A stretch of DNA of 64,000 bases from an uncultured Sutterella sp. GTDB lineage: Bacteria > Pseudomonadota > Gammaproteobacteria > Burkholderiales > Burkholderiaceae_F. The notes below the pieces were generated by a model that was not told the origin of the DNA, did not search any database, and saw nothing but the letters and a program-made list of their open reading frames with translations. Position numbers and translations under genes: made by a program. The stretch is from the NCBI GenBank assembly GCA_937906995.1, contig CALESB010000058.1:31817-95816 (forward strand), written 5' to 3'. This document shows, in pieces, positions 27,329-36,816 of the stretch. Within the stretch, counting starts at the first letter, position 1. The number at the start of each line of letters is the position of its first letter.

Positions 27329-28579
27329 TTATCGCACTAGTTTGAATTTTTTGTATAACCAACCAAAACCAAACCCCATAAGGGTAAATGCAATACCCAA
27401 TGCGAAAGCAATATCAAATAGATAGTCGGCAGAGAAAACTGAATTGACAATCATTGGTCCAAGAACCCCTGGGATAGACAATGCAATAATCATGATGCCG
27501 TAGTTAAGCGTATTATATTTCCGACCAAAAACGGCAGTCGTAAATGTTGGGAAAATTCCATTCATGCAACCGAATGCCAAACCCAATGAACAGATGCCGA
27601 GATAAAAAATAGGACTTGTATCAGGACCACTCAAAATCAAAGCAATACAGCCAATAAGATTTCCACCCATCCCCATTGCCATTAACACTTGAATGCGTCC
27701 AAAACGATCGGATAATGCTCCTGCAATTAAACGCCCACTCATATTGCACACTGCGACAATCGATACGATCAGGGCCGCTGTGGCAAGATTAAAATGCATT
27801 TGAGTTTGGGCAATACGAGCGGCCTGAGAGATAAGCATCATACCTGGCACACTGCCACAAAACCCAAGACCAAACATGGCGTAAAAGACTTTAGTATGAA
27901 CCATTTCTGTGGTGTTGTAGTCATGGGGAACAACATCACTTTTTTTGGGAGACCAACCAACGGGCTTAAAGTCTGGGGGACAACGTGTCGTCAATAACCC
28001 GGCCGTCATAATAATTGCCCCGAAGACGACACCGATAATAATCATAGTGATCGTAATGTTGAAGAATGTCAAAAGTGACACTGCAATGAGTGGTACTAAC
28101 ACAGCACAAGCACCAAAACACGTCGCCACAATTCCACCAACAAGACCGCCTTTATCTGGGAAAAACTTCAAAACATTAGCCATACAGGCGTTATAAGCCG
28201 ATCCCATACCACAACCGACAAAAACACCATAAAAAATAATGACAGCCAGCGGTGTCGTACTGAGAGCAGCGCCGATAAAGCCAATGGCTAAGCTAAGACC
28301 TGCGCATAACAACACATAACGTGGACCGTATTTATCAGCAATACGTCCACTCAAAATCATAGAAGTTGGAGAAAATATGCAGGCCAAGCTAAAAGCAAAT
28401 GCTAACGTTCCACTGGTAATTTCTTGCCCACTAATCATTGAAAGATGTTCAGCCAATGATTGGGCAAAAACACTCCATGCATAGTTAGCCCCTGCAAAGA
28501 GGTTAATGATGCAAGCAAAAAGCACCGTCATTCGGCGCTTTTTCATATAAATAAAGGGATCATAAGATATTTCAGCCAT
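27329..28579 (-). CDS. MFS transporter, OFA (oxalate:formate antiporter) family
   Basis: A 416-aa inner-membrane carrier with twelve predicted spans. The first helix has the OFA signature CIINLFAGANYAWSVFAQ, and the loop between helices 2 and 3 reads SGRIADKYGPR, the MFS motif A; the second half repeats it as AGALSDRFGR. OFA members carry small carboxylates such as oxalate/formate or are MCT-like monocarboxylate carriers; the substrate cannot be inferred here because no metabolic gene lies next to it. AAGGTCCGAA precedes the ATG. A monocistronic unit. Confidence 0.88.
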   Translation of the reverse strand: MAEISYDPFIYMKKRRMTVLFACIINLFAGANYAWSVFAQSLAEHLSMISGQEITSGTLAFAFSLACIFSPTSMILSGRIADKYGPRYVLLCAGLSLAIGFIGAALSTTPLAVIIFYGVFVGCGMGSAYNACMANVLKFFPDKGGLVGGIVATCFGACAVLVPLIAVSLLTFFNITITMIIIGVVFGAIIMTAGLLTTRCPPDFKPVGWSPKKSDVVPHDYNTTEMVHTKVFYAMFGLGFCGSVPGMMLISQAARIAQTQMHFNLATAALIVSIVAVCNMSGRLIAGALSDRFGRIQVLMAMGMGGNLIGCIALILSGPDTSPIFYLGICSLGLAFGCMNGIFPTFTTAVFGRKYNTLNYGIMIIALSIPGVLGPMIVNSVFSADYLFDIAFALGIAFTLMGFGFGWLYKKFKLVR

Positions 28580-28774
28580 TTCGGACCTTACACAATAGAA
28601 GTCTTGCGATTACTTAAACTATTCATATTGTAGGCAAGAGCTATTGAACAGTAGACTCGTGTTTATCCTATGTTTTGACTGAAAATTTAGATTTTTGTAG
28701 ACAATTTCTCTGTTTCTGACAAAAGCTCTGACATTCTCTATGGATAGAAGGCTAAATTCGCTAATTTCTTCATT

Positions 28775-28805
28775 CAAAATGGAGGACCTCAGCTCAGTCC
28801 TCCAT
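28775..28805 (-). terminator. Terminator after the ZIP gene
   Basis: ATGGAGGAC (28779-28787) and GTCCTCCAT (28797-28805), 9-bp stem and 9-base loop, followed on the minus strand by TTTTG. The remaining gap 28580-28774 holds the MFS gene upstream region, with two TCTGACA direct repeats near 28715-28735 that could be an operator. Confidence 0.75.
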
Positions 28806-28867
28806 CCTTTGCCCTATATGCTATCGTTTCCCAAGATAGCAATCAATTCTTGGCATCATTGATTGTT

Positions 28868-29665
28868 TCACCCTAAAGCACAATCCAATGTCATCATTAG
28901 TAAAAAGCCAGCCATAACACTCATTGTCCCTACGTTAGAATGCTCTCCTAAATGAGCTTCTGGGATTAACTCTTCTACAACCACATACATCATTGCCCCA
29001 GCACTAAATGCCAAAAGCCATGGCATAAATGGTGTAATCCATGAGGCAAAAAGCACAACTGTGCAGCCAAACAAAGGCTCTACCAAACCAGATAATGCCC
29101 CAAATGTGAAGGCCCTTTTAGCAGAATAACCTTCTTGACGTAAGGGTAGGGAGACAGCTGCACCTTCTGGAATATTTTGAATGCCCATCCCCAAAGCTAA
29201 AGCAAAAGCCGCAGATAAAGCAACTGGATCACCCGATTGTCCAGCAATGACAAATAAGAGTCCTACACTCATGCCTTCTGGAATGTTATGTAACGTAATT
29301 GCGAAAAAAAGCAACGAAGATCGTGACATTTGGCTTTTAGGGCCTTCTGCCTCTTTCGAACCCGGATGCATATGAGGTAACCACTCATCCAACGCCCAAA
29401 GAAATAACACCCCTAAAGCAAATCCACCAGCAGCAGGTAACCAACTAGCTACTCCTGCGTCCTCTGCTGCCTCCATTGCCGGAATCAGCAGACTCCAAAC
29501 ACTGGCTGCAATCATAATACCAGCAGCAAATCCTAAGGCCATGCGGTGAACATTTGGGGAAATGCGATTACGAAACAAAAAAACACTTGAAGCCCCCAAA
29601 ATAGTCATTAAGGCGGTAAATCCAGTCCCCGTTGCTACATATCCCAGCATTGTTAACAAATCCAC
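28868..29665 (-). CDS. ZIP-family divalent metal transporter
   Basis: Imports zinc or another divalent metal such as iron or manganese. The 265-aa chain has about eight spans, a histidine-containing loop after span 3 (EWLPHMHPGSKEAEG), and the two metal-site helices ITLHNIPEGMSVG and GIQNIPEGAAVSLP, plus VVVEELIPEAH. I place the start at GTG 29665, because GAAGGAG sits six bases ahead of it; the longer frame would put this ribosome site inside the coding region. It is divergent from recC across a 229-base AT-rich gap. Confidence 0.9.
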   Translation of the reverse strand: MDLLTMLGYVATGTGFTALMTILGASSVFLFRNRISPNVHRMALGFAAGIMIAASVWSLLIPAMEAAEDAGVASWLPAAGGFALGVLFLWALDEWLPHMHPGSKEAEGPKSQMSRSSLLFFAITLHNIPEGMSVGLLFVIAGQSGDPVALSAAFALALGMGIQNIPEGAAVSLPLRQEGYSAKRAFTFGALSGLVEPLFGCTVVLFASWITPFMPWLLAFSAGAMMYVVVEELIPEAHLGEHSNVGTMSVMAGFLLMMTLDCALG

Positions 29666-29894
29666 ATTCAACTCCTTCAATTAAGACTTTAATATTGTGC
29701 TTCAGATCCTCAATATAAACAATTGGAAAAAAATAAAAGCACAATTGTTAAATTCTTTGAGATCATTTTTAGATATTCACTATTACCATATAAACAGCAC
29801 ATTGTTATCAAATCACAATTCTTTCATTAATAAAACTAAATCACAATAATCCGCTACAATTATCCTGTCAAAGACAATCATTGCTTACTTGCTT

Positions 29895-32800
29895 ATGTTA
29901 CACACTGTCTACAGTAATTCTTATGAGATCCTTCGCACTTACCTCATCCATACTTTAGGTGCGGAAACTACACATGAGCCTTTTGATCCAATTCGAGTCG
30001 TCTCTGGCTCTCGTATTATCAATAATGAGTTAATGCTCTCAATTGCTAAAGAGCAAAATATTTGTGCTGGCATTGACTTTTGGACAATGGAAAATTGGTT
30101 TCATAACTATGTGGGCTTCGGTCTTGGTGTTGGCGGTCAATCCCAAGAGTTTATTTGGCTTTTATGGCAGTTACTTGACGATCAATTTATTCAAACTTAT
30201 CCCCGTCTAAAACACTTCTTTCAAAAGCGCTCAACACATACTGATCGAGACTTATTGCGTTATGACTTAGCAAAAAACGTTGCCCGTGTTTTTTACAAAT
30301 ACGCAAACTATCGATTTGACTGGATTATCGACTGGATGTTTCCTAAAGAGCAGTCAAAGACAGTGGATGTTTTAAAAAAACACTATCGTAACCAAATCGA
30401 TAAAGATAAGTTATTTTTTGAAAAGTCTGAGGACTTTATATGGCAAAAAGCATTATGGGAAAAATTAGGACAAGCTGATGATTGGATAGGTTCACATACT
30501 TTAAATATGTTTGCAGACTGGCACAGTCTGGTAAATAAAATCAAACTTGAACCCTCTGAGCTACACTTTTTTGTCCCCACAAGTGTTTCTCCCCTGATGC
30601 TTCCTGTTATCAAATTATTAAGTGAAGATCCAAAGCATCACGTTTACGTATACATTTTAAATCCTTGTCAAAACTACTGGTTCGGCTCATTGGATAGTGC
30701 ACAAAGTAAAGGAGCTAATTACCTTAGAAAAAACGCAGCTTCTACACGAGCATTAATTAATCGCTTTAGTCATTTTGCATCTGATGAAGGTGCTGTTGAA
30801 CAAGGCAAGCCCAAATTTTTGCCCCCAACAAATCTCCTGACAATAGAAAGTCTTCAAAAACTAAAACTAACCACGGACAGTACGGTTGAACGGTTAGACT
30901 TAGTCCAAGATGATGGACAATTGTTACATGATTTTCAACGCGCTATATTACTTGATGACGAATCTGTGCTACCGAACGAAGTTGATACAAACGACCGCTC
31001 TATTCGTTTTATCCGCTCCCCGACACTGACACGTGAAGTTGAAAATATCGTTAACGTCATTCATGCGCTTTTTAATGACTCTTCTTTACCGAATTTAACC
31101 CCGGATGACATTTTAATTGTCACTCCTGATATAGAATCCGCGGCCCCTATTATTGAGGCAACCGTCGGTACTCTGCCTGAACATCAAAAAATTGACTATA
31201 AAATCGTTGGGCGAAATGCAATCGATGAAAACATGACGGGGCGAGCTCTAATTGAACTTGGTCGATTGTTCATGACACCGATGGATCTTAGTCAACTTGA
31301 AAGTTGGTTAGAGTTGCCCATTGTTACGCAAAACTTTAACCTTTCTCTCGAGGACCTCAATCTCATTAGAGATTGGCTTGTGACTGCCGGCTTTCGCCAA
31401 GGAATTAATGCTGCACATTTGCAAGATACAAGGGGCATCCCTCCTGTCATTGGCAATGGCCAAGAACATGAGGCCTTGGATGGGACTCTAGAGCGCGCCC
31501 TAGAACGTTTAAGCTGGGGATTCGTACTAGATGAAGATGTACACGAAAGTTTTGATGATATTCTTCCCGTTAACCGAGGATCAAAAACAGGGATTCTTGA
31601 TGTCACAAACGAAAGTAGACTATTTAAAACCTTACTCATCCTTGAGCAAAAGTTTCAGGAGGCTCACCGCAGTTACTTGGCTTTAGGTCACAAAGCCTCT
31701 CTAACTGCGCTAGCTGCTTGGGGCCAGCATTTGATTGACCTATTCTTTTCCTCTAATAGCACTAACCAGGATTTAATCATTTTGCAGGGCGCATTGCGAG
31801 CAATTGACCCGAAAAACTTAATCCAAGATCAGATCCTTGCCGAAGACTGCGCTATTGAAATTCCTGCTGCAGTGTATTGGCGGGCACTAGAAGATGTTCT
31901 TCAAGAGGAACCAGGATATCAATCACTGACAGGAGCCGTTACCTTTACTTCGTTAAAGCATTTTCGCCAACTCCCATTCCGAGTAATTTTAGCCTTTGGG
32001 TTGAATGAAAACTGTTCTTTTCCTGGCTCTCAACACTTTGAAGAATATGACCTTATGGGCATTAGTGAACTTAAACGACAAGACGATAGAGACAGCCGAA
32101 GTGACAATAGAAATGCATTCTTAAATTTAGCACTCTCTGCTAGAGATCGATTCTACTGCTCTTGGTGCATCGGAACCGATCAAAAAAATCCAGCTAATCC
32201 TTCGTCCGTTGTAGCAGAGTTTCAACATTTTTTGACATCCAATCTAGCCCATAAGAATCGAAATGAGAACAAAAAGGCTTTTATTGAAGCATTGACAACC
32301 ACTTTGCCATTAAGTCCAGCCTCAATAAAAAACTTCCAAAGTAATCAAACACAATATTGGAAGAGTATCAACACAAATTTGCTTGACTCTTTGACAGTCG
32401 CTCAAGAACATTACTTTCAAGCTCAGGAGCTCCCTATTGTTAAGGGGCCATTGAGTGTAGAGATTTTAGGCAAAGAACTCGACATTGAAGAGCTCATCCG
32501 ATTCTATCGCAACCCGCCTGTATGGTTAGAGCGTCAACTTGGCATTCGTCAATATGATGACTCTGCTTTGGATGAAGTTCCACTTTTAGGACCAAAAGAT
32601 GCTTTAAACATGTCGATTTTGTCACGTAAGTGGCTGACTGCTTTTGATAATGGGAAAAATGTTGAGATACTCCTTAAGGAAATTGACCGTAATCCTCTGG
32701 CTGGAGCTATAAATACTCGAACTCAAACATATCACGAAGCGATCATGCAAACTTATCAAGCTTGGCTAGCTCAAAGGAATGATTTAGCTTTAGGCACATG

Positions 32801-33269
32801 TCAACATTTTGAGAAACTTTGCCAAACAATAGAAAAAGGGCACATTTATGATGCCCTAGTTGCCAAAAACATTACGCTTTACAACTTCAACGACAATGAA
32901 GATGTGCTTTATCTATGCGAGTTCGAAACATCAAAAAGTAGTCAAATACGAGCAAAAATTCGTATGGCTTTACTTAACGTCCTATTGGACAAGCCCATTG
33001 GCTTAAAGCTATACAGTCTCTCGGGAGAAATCTCCACAATAGCTCCTCCAAGTAAGGCACTTGCCTCAAAGATTTTTATTTTCTGGCTTGATGTTCTTGA
33101 GGCAACTATTCAAGAAATTACTTATATTGCAACCCCAACCCGAAAGGGTAGGAATAATGAAGAAGAGAAGTCTTCCATTTTGTGGCGTGGGTCAGATTGG
33201 CAAAAGGGTAAAACTCTAGCCGATTCGATTACTGAACAATTTAATCTTATTTTGAAACAGTTGGACTAA
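29895..33269 (+). CDS. recC: Exodeoxyribonuclease V gamma subunit (RecC)
   Basis: Scaffold and Chi-recognition subunit of RecBCD, which resects double-strand breaks and loads RecA. The 1124-aa length is right for RecC. It starts MLHTVYSNSYEILRTYLIH, the HxxN-like family opening, then DPFDPIRVVSGSRIINNELML and NLTPDDILIVTPDIESAAPII. It has lost helicase motifs, as RecC proteins do. The ATG at 29895 is preferred over a TTG two codons upstream. A TACAAT -10-like element lies at 29855-29860. First gene of recC-recB-recD, with 2-base gaps between genes. Confidence 0.95.
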   Translation: MLHTVYSNSYEILRTYLIHTLGAETTHEPFDPIRVVSGSRIINNELMLSIAKEQNICAGIDFWTMENWFHNYVGFGLGVGGQSQEFIWLLWQLLDDQFIQTYPRLKHFFQKRSTHTDRDLLRYDLAKNVARVFYKYANYRFDWIIDWMFPKEQSKTVDVLKKHYRNQIDKDKLFFEKSEDFIWQKALWEKLGQADDWIGSHTLNMFADWHSLVNKIKLEPSELHFFVPTSVSPLMLPVIKLLSEDPKHHVYVYILNPCQNYWFGSLDSAQSKGANYLRKNAASTRALINRFSHFASDEGAVEQGKPKFLPPTNLLTIESLQKLKLTTDSTVERLDLVQDDGQLLHDFQRAILLDDESVLPNEVDTNDRSIRFIRSPTLTREVENIVNVIHALFNDSSLPNLTPDDILIVTPDIESAAPIIEATVGTLPEHQKIDYKIVGRNAIDENMTGRALIELGRLFMTPMDLSQLESWLELPIVTQNFNLSLEDLNLIRDWLVTAGFRQGINAAHLQDTRGIPPVIGNGQEHEALDGTLERALERLSWGFVLDEDVHESFDDILPVNRGSKTGILDVTNESRLFKTLLILEQKFQEAHRSYLALGHKASLTALAAWGQHLIDLFFSSNSTNQDLIILQGALRAIDPKNLIQDQILAEDCAIEIPAAVYWRALEDVLQEEPGYQSLTGAVTFTSLKHFRQLPFRVILAFGLNENCSFPGSQHFEEYDLMGISELKRQDDRDSRSDNRNAFLNLALSARDRFYCSWCIGTDQKNPANPSSVVAEFQHFLTSNLAHKNRNENKKAFIEALTTTLPLSPASIKNFQSNQTQYWKSINTNLLDSLTVAQEHYFQAQELPIVKGPLSVEILGKELDIEELIRFYRNPPVWLERQLGIRQYDDSALDEVPLLGPKDALNMSILSRKWLTAFDNGKNVEILLKEIDRNPLAGAINTRTQTYHEAIMQTYQAWLAQRNDLALGTCQHFEKLCQTIEKGHIYDALVAKNITLYNFNDNEDVLYLCEFETSKSSQIRAKIRMALLNVLLDKPIGLKLYSLSGEISTIAPPSKALASKIFIFWLDVLEATIQEITYIATPTRKGRNNEEEKSSILWRGSDWQKGKTLADSITEQFNLILKQLD

Positions 33270-33271
33270 TC

Positions 33272-36200
33272 ATGCAGATCTTTGAGCTAGATACTAGCCC
33301 TATTCAGGGTACATTTTTGATCGAAGCCAGTGCCGGCACAGGTAAGACTTATTCATTAACTCGTATCGTCTTACGATTGCTCATGGAAACCAACATTCGC
33401 ATTGATCAAGTCCTAATGGTCACCTATACGAATGCCGCTGCCGGTGAGCTCAAAGCTCGTCTACGCGATTTGCTCATTGAAGTAAAAGAAGCCATTGAAA
33501 GCACCTCTAGTACCAGTGAGGTACATTTCGATGACAAGACCCTTAATACTCTTTATTCTCGTTGGAATCATAACACTGTAGCGGAGCGTGTATCCGCCGC
33601 TCTTGATGGCCTAGATGATGCGTGTATCAGCACTATCCACTCTTTCTGCCAAAAAATGCTTAAAGAGCACCTGTTCTCTGGTGAACAAAGTAACGACTTT
33701 GATCCCAAAGAAAATGTCGATGACTTGGTCGATCGTGTTATCGATGACTTTTTAAGAGAAGAATTACAGAAAGCAGATGAGCAGTTGCGTGAAGAAATTC
33801 TGCGTCCTGGTCAACCCAAAGAAATCTTAAGAGAGCTACTGACGCAGTACGTTAAGCTCCCCCTTCACTCCAGCTATCGTTTCTACACAAAATGGCGTGA
33901 AGATGTGCCTGCCAATGGTTGCGCATCCGCTGAAAAAGATAGCAAGAAAAATAGCAATAATTCAAAGGAAAAGACTCCTTGTGACTCAGAACAACTCATG
34001 GAGTTTCTAGATCGATTTTTAACGATTGCCCCTAAACGCCTTCGTCAATTAAAAATTTCAAATCGGACGAATACATTTGATGACATGATTGGCGATGTTG
34101 AAAAAGAACTCTTAAATCCAGCCTTTACTGACCCGATCAGTAAACAATTCAGAGCTGTGCTTATTGATGAATTCCAAGATACTGACCCGGTGCAGTACAA
34201 CATTTTTAAGACATTGTTTTTGGATAAAACTCGTCAAGATCCCTCCCGCTGTTTAATTTTTGTGGGAGATCCTAAACAGTCCATTTATCGATTCCGTGGC
34301 GCTGATATTGATACATATGAAAAAGCTCGGTCTGATGTTGATCAAACGCTCAATCTAGCCAAAAATTATCGTTCGAACGCTGCGTTATTGGGAATCATTA
34401 ATCATTTCTTTGCTGATCATGATGGCGCATACGCTTTTGGCACCAATGCAATCCGCTACCTTCCGGTACAAGCAGGCTCAGACAAACTACCGTTATATCG
34501 AGAGGATGAAAGTGGTCAAAAAAAGATTTTGCCTGTTTTTGAATATTGGTATCGAGACGATGATCATCGTCTTGCCTCAGAGGAGAATCAACTCAGTGAA
34601 GCTCAGCTAATTGCTAATGATATCTATACCCTTTTAAATTCAGGGGTCATGACCAAGCCTGACCAGCCACTCATGGCAAAAGATATCGTTATCTTGGTTA
34701 GAAGTCACAAACATGCAGATCTTGTCATTGAAGCTTTAGCACAAAAACGGATACGTACTCTTTCCCATAGACGAGACGACGTTCTGCAAACTGAAGAAGC
34801 TGAAGATGTATTAAACATTCTTAAAGCCATGGAAGTGCCACAAGATAATAAGCGCCTCAAATTAGCTCGACTTACTCGAATTATGGGAGATAGTGTCAAT
34901 GATGTCTCCCCCGAGGCATTTAATCAGCCAAGTAGCCAAACTCCAGCAGAGAAAAAAGCTCTAAAAGCTAGAGAATATATTGATGAAGCTAGAAATCTAT
35001 TTAATCGTAAAGGTGTTGCTAGCGCCTTTGCATGGCTTTTTGAACAGTGTCAAACACAAGAAAAATTGCTACCTCTAAGCGGTGGCGAGAAACGCTTGAA
35101 TCATTTCAACCACATCATCGAGTTACTTCAAGAACAATCTCGACACCTTAATTCCATATCTGGGTTAACCCGTTGGCTAAGCAAAACAATGAGAAGATTC
35201 TCTGACGAAGAAAAAAGGCAAACGCGCCTAGAAAATGATGAGAATCTCGTAACAGTTATGACAATTCATGGAAGTAAAGGTTTAGAGTTTCCTGTTGTTT
35301 ATTTGGCCAATGCATGGAGAAACTCCGCCATTGACTACAGCAGTAAACATGTTTGTAGCGCTCTTAATGCTCATGGATCTGGCAAAACTTTGACCATCTC
35401 TTACTCGGAGCAAAACGTAAAAAATGCCTCGCCGGAACAAACTGAAGCTGATTTGTTGGAGAATATTCGCTTAGCCTATGTCGCAATGACACGCGCCTCG
35501 CAGCGTCTTGTCATGCCATTACTCTTGCGAAAAAAAGCCAATAAGACGGACTTTAGAGCACCCTATTTCAGAGCATTAACAAAACAACAGCAACCTTCAA
35601 ATGAAAGTATTAAGTTAGCCCAAGAAAAGCTATTTCACGACCTCGAAGTCTATCTTGACGCAAATAAAGCGATCATTGAAAAAATTAAATTCGGTCTAGG
35701 AGTTTCAGACTTAAAGTCAACGGACTTGTTTTCTATGATTTGTATCAGTCCTGAAGAAAATAAGCTTCCCCTTCATAAAGACTTTGTCCCCAAAACAGAA
35801 GAAGATAAACCGCTTCTCAGTACTCAACCCTGCCACAGTCTTCACGCTACATGGCACCAGTCTAGTTACACGGCCATTATGAGAGGCATTACAGAACATG
35901 CTGACCAAGAGCGTCAAGCGGAAAAAGAAGACCAAGTGCAGGAACAAGCTCTTGCAGAGAATGAACAGGATACAAAAGTTGAAAATAACACTAGTATTTT
36001 GACCTTTAGCCGTGGTCCGGAAAGCGGTACTTTTTTACATGCACTTTTTGAACATATTGACTTTGAACTGGTTGCTAAGGCAAACGCTGGTGACCAACAG
36101 TCGCAACAGAAGCTTTTAAAACGCACCGAGGTTCTATCTCGCCCATATGCTCATAATTTTTCAGATCTCAACGCTGAAATGCTCGCCGAACTAATGCGAA

Positions 36201-36814
36201 ATGTCTTATGTGCTCGCATACAAACAAAAGAGGATTCATTTCAACTTTGCCAAATAGATCCGAGATATAAGCAACGAGAAATGACTTTTACAATGTCAAT
36301 CAAAGAACCTCTTAAAAATCGTCGCTCTGTCAGTGCACATACTTTGGCATTGCTCTTAAAGGCTTTTGATAAAAAATATCATCTCCCTGAAATGGAGGCT
36401 AAAAATCTCAAAGGCTTTTTAAACGGCGCCATCGATATGGTCTTTATGCAAAATCATCGCTTTTACATCCTGGATTGGAAAAGTAACTTTTTGGGCGATA
36501 CAGTATCACAGTATGGGCAAACTGCAATGAAAAAAGCCATGCAATCACATCATTATTACTTACAGTATTTGATTTATTGCGTTGCTTTAAAACGTTATTT
36601 GCAGCTTCGCCACATCGAGTTAACACAAGACAACTTTGGTGGCGTCATTTACGCTTTTATCCGAGGAATTCGAGCTGAACAAAAAAACTCCAATGGGATC
36701 TTTTTTGAGCAACCACCACTTGCTTTAATTGAGTGCTTAGACGACTTCTTCCTACATGGATTCGATCCTAAAACCATTGGAAGGTTTGCACAAAAGACAA
36801 CCTTGAGAGAATAA
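33272..36814 (+). CDS. recB: Exodeoxyribonuclease V beta subunit (RecB)
   Basis: 3'-5' helicase and nuclease subunit of RecBCD. The 1180-aa chain opens with SF1 motif I IEASAGTGKTYSLTR, then VTYTNAAAGELKARL, motif II AVLIDEFQDTDPVQY, motif III FVGDPKQSIYRFRGADID and motif V/VI region VMTIHGSKGLEFPVVYLANAW and RLAYVAMTRASQRLV. The C-terminal nuclease domain has GFLNGAIDMVF and YILDWKSNFLG, the Asp-Lys catalytic set, and a tyrosine-rich helix (YYLQYLIYCVALKRYLQLR). A linker near residues 880-910 is acidic and glutamine-rich. Confidence 0.97.
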   Translation: MQIFELDTSPIQGTFLIEASAGTGKTYSLTRIVLRLLMETNIRIDQVLMVTYTNAAAGELKARLRDLLIEVKEAIESTSSTSEVHFDDKTLNTLYSRWNHNTVAERVSAALDGLDDACISTIHSFCQKMLKEHLFSGEQSNDFDPKENVDDLVDRVIDDFLREELQKADEQLREEILRPGQPKEILRELLTQYVKLPLHSSYRFYTKWREDVPANGCASAEKDSKKNSNNSKEKTPCDSEQLMEFLDRFLTIAPKRLRQLKISNRTNTFDDMIGDVEKELLNPAFTDPISKQFRAVLIDEFQDTDPVQYNIFKTLFLDKTRQDPSRCLIFVGDPKQSIYRFRGADIDTYEKARSDVDQTLNLAKNYRSNAALLGIINHFFADHDGAYAFGTNAIRYLPVQAGSDKLPLYREDESGQKKILPVFEYWYRDDDHRLASEENQLSEAQLIANDIYTLLNSGVMTKPDQPLMAKDIVILVRSHKHADLVIEALAQKRIRTLSHRRDDVLQTEEAEDVLNILKAMEVPQDNKRLKLARLTRIMGDSVNDVSPEAFNQPSSQTPAEKKALKAREYIDEARNLFNRKGVASAFAWLFEQCQTQEKLLPLSGGEKRLNHFNHIIELLQEQSRHLNSISGLTRWLSKTMRRFSDEEKRQTRLENDENLVTVMTIHGSKGLEFPVVYLANAWRNSAIDYSSKHVCSALNAHGSGKTLTISYSEQNVKNASPEQTEADLLENIRLAYVAMTRASQRLVMPLLLRKKANKTDFRAPYFRALTKQQQPSNESIKLAQEKLFHDLEVYLDANKAIIEKIKFGLGVSDLKSTDLFSMICISPEENKLPLHKDFVPKTEEDKPLLSTQPCHSLHATWHQSSYTAIMRGITEHADQERQAEKEDQVQEQALAENEQDTKVENNTSILTFSRGPESGTFLHALFEHIDFELVAKANAGDQQSQQKLLKRTEVLSRPYAHNFSDLNAEMLAELMRNVLCARIQTKEDSFQLCQIDPRYKQREMTFTMSIKEPLKNRRSVSAHTLALLLKAFDKKYHLPEMEAKNLKGFLNGAIDMVFMQNHRFYILDWKSNFLGDTVSQYGQTAMKKAMQSHHYYLQYLIYCVALKRYLQLRHIELTQDNFGGVIYAFIRGIRAEQKNSNGIFFEQPPLALIECLDDFFLHGFDPKTIGRFAQKTTLRE

Positions 36815-36816
36815 CC